Shown in pieces: positions 57,200 to 64,000 of a stretch of 64,000 nucleotides of DNA. The position numbers and the translations under genes are program-made. Source of the DNA: Punica granatum (Eukaryota > Streptophyta > Magnoliopsida > Myrtales > Lythraceae); contig NC_045130.1 in assembly GCF_007655135.1 (NCBI RefSeq), forward strand, positions 20,589,363 through 20,653,362, in the 5' to 3' direction. The notes under the pieces were generated by a model. It did no database searches. It worked only from the letters and a program-made list of their open reading frames with translations, and was not told the origin of the DNA. Each line of letters begins with the position of its first letter. Positions within the stretch are counted from its first letter, which is position 1.

Positions 57200-60100
57200 A
57201 AGCAAAAGTCGAGAAAGACTTAAGTCGGGAATCATGGTGATCACCATCCCAATTTAAATCCAAACTTCACCAAACTTCATATTCCACATATTTTGGACCC
57301 CCTAAGTCCTTTTCAGAGTTTAGATTTTCCATTTGGAGTCTTCAACCCATCGGAACAACCAATTCTTTCCCAGACATCTAGTCGGGTCAGTTATACACAG
57401 TTGGGCCTGTTCATTATGGACAATCTTCACTTTTTCTTGCAGATCGGGTCGACCCGAGTTTCTTTTCGCCAAACGACCACCACAGCCACCTTCGGGGGTT
57501 TCTTAGGAGTCGGGAGCCGGTGACCTTGTAGCAAAATACCACTGGGAGCCTCCGAGAGAGCCGTTTCTTTCCGACCTGCCCAATCGAGTCATTTCTACCC
57601 AATCGAGTCTGCCTTTTTCTAGACAGTCTTCACTTTTCTTGTAGATTCGGGTCAATCCAAGGCCTTGCTCTCCAAACGACCACCACAGACACCTTCGAGG
57701 GTCTTTTAGGAATCGGGAGCCGCCGACCTTGTAGTAAAATACCGTCGGGAGCCTCCGGGAGAGCCGTTTCTTTCTGACCTGCCCAGTCAAGTCTGCCTTT
57801 TTCTAGAGAGTCTTCACTTTTCTTTTAGATTAGGGTCAATCTGAGGCCTTGCTTTCCAAATGACCACCACAGCTACCTCTGGGGGTCTCTTAGGAGTCGG
57901 GAGCCACCGACCTTGCATTAAAATACCACCGGGAGCCTCCGGGAAAGCCGTTTCTTTTCGGACTGCCCAGTCGGGTCAGTTCTGATCCGTCGGTTCTGTT
58001 TTCTGCTAGCTAATTCTACTTTGCTCTTGATTTTTGGAAATCTACGCGTGCTCTCCTCCCGAAACCACCGCATGGACGTTAAGCATCCTCTTGGCTATCT
58101 GGAGCATCCGAGCACTCTCCAAGAAGCCACCCTAGCCGCCCGAACCGACCTGTTTTCTTCCGGGTGCCAGTCGGGTCTATCCAGCTCCAGTCGGGTCTAT
58201 TCAACAAAACCAACCCAAATCTGACCTCTACTCGATTTCTATTTACCAGACCCGACTTCCAATGGTCTCAACCTGCATCCCGGGACTAGGTATAACCATT
58301 CCCGACTTAGAGAAGTTAGAACTTTTACGTTTTCTTTGCGTTTATGGAGCAATAAGGTGTTTAAAGTCTGATTTACATGCAAGATTGTATCTTTATGCAT
58401 TTCCATATCGTTTTATGCATGTTTATCAACGTACCGTATACTAGCATGTCGGGAAAAGGTTTAAATTGGAGTCGAGGAGACCGTCTTGGCTCAGATAACC
58501 CAAGGAAGCTCTCGGCCTCACACCAAAAGAGGTAGCCGATAGCTCCTCTTGGCTTTCCCGGGCTAAGGTTGGCTTCCTTGCCCCAACTTAAGTTATTTCC
58601 AGAGTTTTTTTTTATGTTTTTCCCGCATCCATGAAGATGGTATTGTTTTATCGATTCCATAAATAGCATGTTTGTGCATGCTTGTATGTTTAAACATGTT
58701 TTCCGAGATCATGACGATACGGGCTTTGCAAAACCATGTTGTTGATCATGTTTAATGTTTGAGCATGCGAGAAATAGTCGAAATCGGGTTAAAGAGACCT
58801 CTTGAAACCCAAAACGGATCAAGAAAGCTCACAGCTATCCTCAAGAGGAAAGAGTCGAGAACTCCTTGACCTTATTTGGGTCAAGAGCGACCTCTTTACC
58901 TCGATGAAATTCATTTCTCGGATTTTGTGTAATCGCAATTTCAATATCGTCGCAAATCTCGCATTAAAACGCCTTTTTAAATGTTGTTTTTCCAAGCGAA
59001 ATGCATGGATTCGTGTATCGATGACTTTTTCGGGTCTATTTAGGTTCCAAGGGTATTTTGGTCATTTTGACCAAATTTTTCTCGACCTTCCTAGACCCAT
59101 CTTGGTCGCCGTGTCATGAATCATTTTCATTAAATTAAACTTTTTGGATATTCGGACTCCATTTAGTAGATCAATTCATGATCTGTTTGATTGTTTGTAA
59201 CTCGCACATTTACTATATTCGGCAACAACGCCTATGCTGTAATCCCACCAACGGGTCAATCGGGACGTTCACACGATTAAATCCACTTGACATGAATAAT
59301 CTTGCATGAATTGGCCATTAACTGATAACTCGCGTCGACAAATTGTCAAACTAAGTTAATGCCCTTTTCAAAACTCGCATATTTCCAAACCCGAGACACG
59401 CGGTTCGATGTAGCATGGACGTCTAGGAAAGACTTGTATATCTTGACTTGAGTTTCTACCTAATTTCAAGTAGCTTAGGTTGGGATACAGAAGTTCTTTT
59501 TAGATCACTTTCGGACAGATCGACCGGTTCTTCGGCTTTTTCGAGGTTCTTGCATAACCCTGAAAGATCCAGGGAATTGGTCGACACCGGCTACTGGTCG
59601 AGGTGGTCCGCATCGCGAGGTTTCCCTTTTCTAAAAACCATTTTCAAGTCAAGGGCAAAATCGTCTTTTCACAATTTAGCGACACCCCTAAGGTTAGCTT
59701 GACAGAAACACTACAGTATTAGGATAAGAATGGGCAACCTGTTCAGGTGCAAGTTCATCTGCATAGCCTTTTCTTATCCAACTGATGAGTTTCTGTCATC
59801 CTACCATAGATTCGGGTAGCTAGAACTGTTATCTCTGTTACAAAACATGCAAATCATAATTAATCTTTCACTCGACCTAACTAAAAGTTAGACAATGGTT
59901 AGGTGGAACTCTAAATTCCAAATCCATAGTCAAAATACGAGTTTGGCATATTCAGTGAAATTGCAGTGTCATGATACATAACAACTTTAAAAGCAATCCA
60001 CACACAAAGGATTTGACTACAAACACCATGTCTGTCAGGGCCTTGAAACAAGGCCGAATGCAAAAAAATACTTTGCACGCGTTTGTCTACTTAGCATAGG

Positions 60101-61060
60101 ATATTTGTATGCCAAAACACCCCGGTTAATAATCTGTTAATTCACGTACATTTGGCAATAACAAACACCTTGTCTGTTACTTGCATGTTGTCTGTTACTT
60201 TTTCTGCTCATGCTTGTCCATGTTGGCCGAGCCCGACCCATAGGGCGCATTGCACTTGGGGTCCAATGTCGTAATCATCGATCATTGTGTCCAACGCCCT
60301 TTTCACTGAGAGGGCATTTGAATTTCAGTTTTTCGGTTTTTCCTTAAACTCACGGCGAGTTTAAGGGGAATAATAACCGAACACAAACTGACTGGGATTC
60401 AAGTATTTGTACTTTGTAATTTGTTGTGTTATTTTGAGAGCATTGTGATGATTTTACTTTTATACATTCATTATGTAAGAATTCCAATTAGTGAGTGAAC
60501 GGTTTGAGAGCCTAACTAATCAAATTGGTCCAATGTTTGCCCAGATGAGAGTAAATCCAAGATCTCGCGGTTCCGGTTCACGCATGAATTCAACCATCAT
60601 GGTTTGACGAACTGTAACGCGAAGATAGTAAACCGATTCTCCGACACACGGGCCTACTTTTCTCTCGGCTTTTCAACCCACATCGTTTAGTTCACCGAAT
60701 TGGCGGTGTCAAAACGTGTAAGCTGAGTGCAACCTAATTCACGTGGTAAATTAAACGGCAAGCCTAACAAGCTAGAGTACCGAAAGAGCGTGACGGATAT
60801 AGGCTCGCACATAACATGAACTCCCGAACTCGGACTTTCCGGTTCTGCACAGACCAATGCCTTAACAAAAACTAAGTGTATCCTTACCTCTAGACCTAGG
60901 CAACTTACCGGCCCTCGACCTCCGAGTTGTAAATGGGTAGTGGTGACTCCTTCTCACGCGTGTCCGTCACGCATCCCCCGGGAAAGTGGACACTCCCAAG
61001 CCGCGCGATTCGGTCGCGCGCATGCATGCCCTGACGAGAGCACATTCGAGTCCATACACT
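57200..61060 (+). mobile_element. Repeat family copy R7, most complete copy
   Basis: Continues directly from the right arm. Order: three tandem copies at 57421-57985, the GACTTAGAGAAGTTAGAAC block (58301), two related blocks at 58440-58740 and 58790-58990, the CGCGTCGACA block (59331), GGTCGACACCGGCTAC (59580), AATGGTTAGGTGGAACTCTA (59894), CACGGCGAGTTTAAGG (60351), GGTGTCAAAACGTG (60706), and TGGTGACTCC (60941-60950) followed by CCCAAGCCGCGCG. From the TATA motif to the putative primer site is about 3.9 kb. No gag or pol frame was found. Confidence 0.6.
57421..57985. repeat. Three-copy tandem repeat, period 184-203 bp
   Basis: Copies begin at 57421, 57624 and 57808 with CAATCTTCAC, CAGTCTTCAC and GAGTCTTCAC. 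Each contains ACGACCACCACAG or a near variant, TTAGGAGTCGGGAGCC or a near variant, AAAATACC and GGGAGCCTCCG. Copy 1 is 19 bp longer because of a small internal duplication of CCCAATCGAGTC-type text. Minus-strand open frames across it are repeated chance frames. Confidence 0.9.
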
Positions 61061-61064
61061 TGTC

Positions 61065-63130
61065 TTATATTTTTAGTATGTATTCAGTATCTATTTATGC
61101 ACCATTATTTTGAGGTATCTTGCCAATGATCAAGTGCTTGACTGCCATATCATATTGGTTTCGGTTTAGATGGTGGAAGTAGGAGCAATGAATTGGGTTA
61201 TATTTGGTACCCAAATATTTTGCTAACAAATTCACTCATCTTTTTCAAATCATGTTGGAAAAAAGAAATTAATAAATTTATTAGCAACATTTTCTTGGTT
61301 ATAAATACAATACTAAAGCTGCTAGCAATTTAATTTCTATTTGCCCATATTTGCTGTTGATGCCTGTGCTATTCGGCCATCATTGCATGAAAGGTATTCT
61401 AGATGTGATACATAGCAACAGCAAGTTATCTTGTTCCAAACAAGAGTACAAACGTCTATATTAATTTAATAATTAGTGAAGTCACGTGCATCTAATATTC
61501 ACCGATCACAAAAAAAAATAAAAAATAAAAAGCGAGGGCCTTCTTTATTTCTTTGGAATGCTTCCCTGGTTTTGGCTTCGTCGATCTAAGTGAAATTATG
61601 GTTTACGGTGTTCATTCGACTGATATTGCTTTGGCTTTTCGATCTTTGATGGATTGCTAACCCACAAAGAGCCCAAGCTTTTCCGAAAAGAAAAACTTCA
61701 ATGCTAGATTAGTCTTGGACCCAAAAGCAATGAGAGCATTCAATTGGAGTTAGAGCTCTTACTTTCCGTAGGTGCTTCCACAATTTATATATGGAGCAGG
61801 GGCAGATATTCACTCTACGGGAGCTCTCCTATTATCACGTGCTTTATATGCACTGTACTGTTTACGATGCTGTTCAAGTAGATTACCTACTTGAATGTCA
61901 AACTTTTTGCCCCCAGAAAATTGCGAACCATGCAGGTGGCTTCCTCAAGCAATCACTCTAACAATAGTACTAATAGTGAATGATGACAGTATCAGAAATG
62001 AAGATGGCGGTGTTATGATAACCGCGACAAGTAAAACAATAAGGAATAGTGAAATAGAGTTAAATTGGGAGAGAAAGCCCATGCTAGGACGGGAGCCATT
62101 CCTAGGTTCCACATAAATCTCTCATGGGGTCAGAAGAATGGCTCCATGCAATTTACTGGACCAACAACCAGCACCTACTGCAGAGTTCACTGGGAGCAGA
62201 AGTGTTGTTCATGGGATTAACTTTGGGGATCCCCTGTCCCCTTGACCTCATATAAAGAAACCTCATGTCATGTAAGTATTAGGGGAAGCCTTCCACATAG
62301 TAGGTGATTAAATGGAAGAGCTATGATAGCGAAGCATGTGAAGTCTGATCATACAATATCGTCAATTGTGCAGTGTATTTGAAGCATATTATTAATGCAG
62401 GTACAACACAGTAACTTTCTGGTTCCCCCTCTATAAATAGTCGAACAATTTATTGAGGAATGTGAGAGCATCAATTCTGATTACGTGTCATTGTATCTGT
62501 GAGGTCCTGGATTAACTTACACATTAGAGTTTTCATCCCATGGACACTCCTTGTTCCTTCACAAACGAGCAATCCAGGATGGGAGCTTGTGTAATGGCCT
62601 TGCGGATTTAAAAGGTCAGAACAGTATCAAGGACATCCTTTTCCTGTGGGAACCTTTGATGCCTGTATTTTTCAAGCATCTGACTGTTTTTAACTCTAAG
62701 TCGGAGAAGCAGAGAAGCCTTGGAAGAAGAGGACAAAATCACAAAAAGCTGTGGCATTAGATTATTCCATTTTAATTCATATAAGAATCAGTGCAATAAA
62801 GAACACAGCATAATATACGGTTATATTCTGCTTAGATGCGAAACCAACAAAGTTTGTGCCTGAGAGATAATTTACCAACTTATGGCCTGTTATTTCAGTT
62901 ATGTGATTAAGTGTTGAAAGTGAAAGGATTTTAACTTGTTTTGAAAGCATGACTTGGGTACTGTAATAAAAACTTAATTAGCCTTAATAAGTCACAAAAT
63001 TGAACGATAATTCAAATAGCTATTCGGACAAATAGAATACTATCAAATTAACTTAATTTCATTAGTATAGGAACTTGGAAATTCAAACCGAAACAAAGGC
63101 GAAACCGAAAGATACGAGAGAGAGCCGAGT
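61065..63130. other. Intergenic sequence right of the repeat nest
   Basis: Composition returns to AT-rich, host-like sequence. The frames at 61895-62116 and 62551-62760 have no recognised domain. A TATA-like CTATAAATAG at about 62431-62440, followed by an open frame at 62551, is suggestive of a small gene or LTR promoter but is not enough for a call. Confidence 0.35.
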
Positions 63131-63134
63131 CCTG

Positions 63135-64000
63135 TGTTAGACACAAACCCCTTGAAACAGAATTGTCCCCTCCTGGGTGCTCGAGGTTACGTGGACAATC
63201 GTTTCCCAGGATAAAACGGCAACAAGCGAAGCAGCAGCACAAACAGCAACGCTTCAGCGAACTCGAAGAGAAGCGTGAACACTTTTGAGGTCGAATTCTC
63301 TTCTTGTTTTTCAATCGGCTACAGGAAGCAATGGAAGGCAGGAGGCTTTTTCTCTTGTTTCCTTTCCTTTTTGCCGTGTGCCCCTTTTATAGACTATGGG
63401 TTCCATCCGTTATATGACTCTTCCTATTCTCCATTTATGGGGAATAATTCACATATATTCAATATACATGTTAATGACATTTGATTATTCATGAATGCAA
63501 TCCATTCATTTCTTGTAACCGTCAAGAAAATCAAGAGTCATTAGCTCGTGAGCAATTTCCTCATTCACCCATTAGCCATAATTTCCAACAATCCCCCACA
63601 TGAATGGAAATTGTTTTGTTTCGACTCGTAAATAGTGTTCACCAGTTGAACCTGTATAGGATAGGTAGGTGTCACCACCCTTGAACCTTCCCTTGTGAAA
63701 ATGCATGTACTTTACTAGCAGTCCAATAGACACGATGTCCTTGAATTGTTCTGCTGTTTTGTGTAAAGATATTACACACCTCACACAAGATTCAACTGAC
63801 TTTCTTCAGTTCTCATAGTTGTGTCCTTTTTTGCCATGGAACACCGTTCTGGTTCTGCGAGAGTTTCTGAAGAATTAAGTCCATAAAAATTCTCCTCTAA
63901 AGCGGCCCCACTTTTCTCTCACATAGGTGATTTCACATATCATTAAAGCAATTTAGATTGCTAGCCTTATCCGTTTATCACTGTTTCATCAAGGAATGGT
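63135..64000 (-). mobile_element. Probable Ty1-copia LTR with internal region, minus strand
   Basis: On the minus strand a polypurine tract (ATGTGGGGGAT, rc of 63591-63601) is followed directly by TGTTGGAAATTATGGC, a typical copia 3' LTR start at 63590. A TATAAAA motif (rc of 63385-63391) follows about 200 bp later. The LTR may end at 63135 (TAACA on the minus strand), but that border is uncertain. 63602-64000 would be the internal region near the 3' end; its 70-codon frame is not a recognisable pol segment. The element runs off the window. Confidence 0.5.

Larger units (their letters stand above)
52870..57200. repeat. Large inverted repeat (arms about 1.7 kb) around a captured gene fragment
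   Basis: The left arm (52870-54595, read in reverse) and the right arm (55490-57200) are collinear. Paired landmarks are TTAGCACCCCA-TT (55501) with CAGCACCCCAGTTTG (rc of about 54570-54584), AAAAGTGTCTTCAAACACATTT in both (about 55830 and rc of 54240-54262), GATTCCTCGAATGACTCCCG-like text (56028 and rc of about 54040-54060), ACATTTGCAATACCGGCTTA (56516 and rc of 53551-53570) and a TATA motif near each outer end. The spacer is about 894 bp. Open frames in the arms are chance frames with several stops between them. Confidence 0.75.

Noticed and set aside
57503..57790. Repeated minus-strand peptide frames rich in Arg and Ser
   Set aside because: Produced by the 184-203 bp tandem repeat, not by selection on a protein.
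62551..62760. 69-residue frame after a TATA-like motif
   Set aside because: Suggestive position but no homology, so not called as a gene.
1..64000. CRISPR array, bacterial operon or prophage
   Set aside because: No regularly spaced short repeats with unique spacers and no prokaryotic gene organisation; the DNA is plant nuclear.

Overview
The window reads as nuclear DNA of a eudicot plant, probably a rosid. It has AT-rich non-coding sequence, spliced genes with plant-type junctions, plant-only gene families (an R2R3-MYB, a TDIF-type CLE peptide, a plant-like complex I subunit) and many plant transposon classes. No species can be named from the sequence alone. Only three host genes are well supported, and the rest is mostly intergenic or mobile-element sequence.

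Layout. 1-7.6 kb is AT-rich intergenic DNA with small elements (SINE-like, MITE-like, a possible Helitron end). 7.75-9.6 kb holds an R2R3-MYB gene of the MYB26 type with one intron, a probable GC-AG intron whose donor lies next to a long CT microsatellite. 9.6-16.7 kb holds short repeats, a 559-bp tandem duplication, a retroposed SINE-like insert with a 14-bp target duplication and an unassigned minus-strand open frame. 17-21 kb is a copy of a large retroelement-like repeat, split by a 1.66-kb solo LTR with a 5-bp target duplication. 21-31 kb is AT-rich with two inverted-repeat DNA elements; the one at 28.6-30.5 kb has long terminal inverted repeats and a 9-bp near-perfect target duplication, as Mutator-like elements do.

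31.6-32.0 kb (minus strand) encodes a 129-residue CLE prepropeptide carrying the exact TDIF dodecapeptide, so it is a CLE41/CLE44-type gene. 33.5-40.2 kb (minus strand) holds a gene for a small complex I accessory subunit (81 residues), assembled from three exons. The last exon is only 17 nt and lies about 6 kb downstream; a Tourist-like MITE sits in that intron. A long hairpin element, another MITE-like element and a decayed RNase H fragment follow at 40.5-41.6 kb.

41.6-61.1 kb is a roughly 20-kb nest of one repeat family in both orientations. Its copies share an end block that contains a TGGCGACTCC-like motif, resembling an arginine-tRNA primer site. I found no gag or pol frame in it. At its centre are two large inverted repeats; the larger (arms about 1.7 kb) encloses a decayed fragment of a host trihelix (Myb/SANT-like) gene. 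61-63.1 kb is unassigned, and the right edge looks like a Ty1-copia LTR with part of its internal region on the minus strand.

The three genes do not form a pathway. MYB26-type factors act in secondary wall thickening and TDIF peptides hold back xylem differentiation, which is a thematic link only. The most unusual structure is the fold-back with the captured trihelix fragment inside the nested repeat block.
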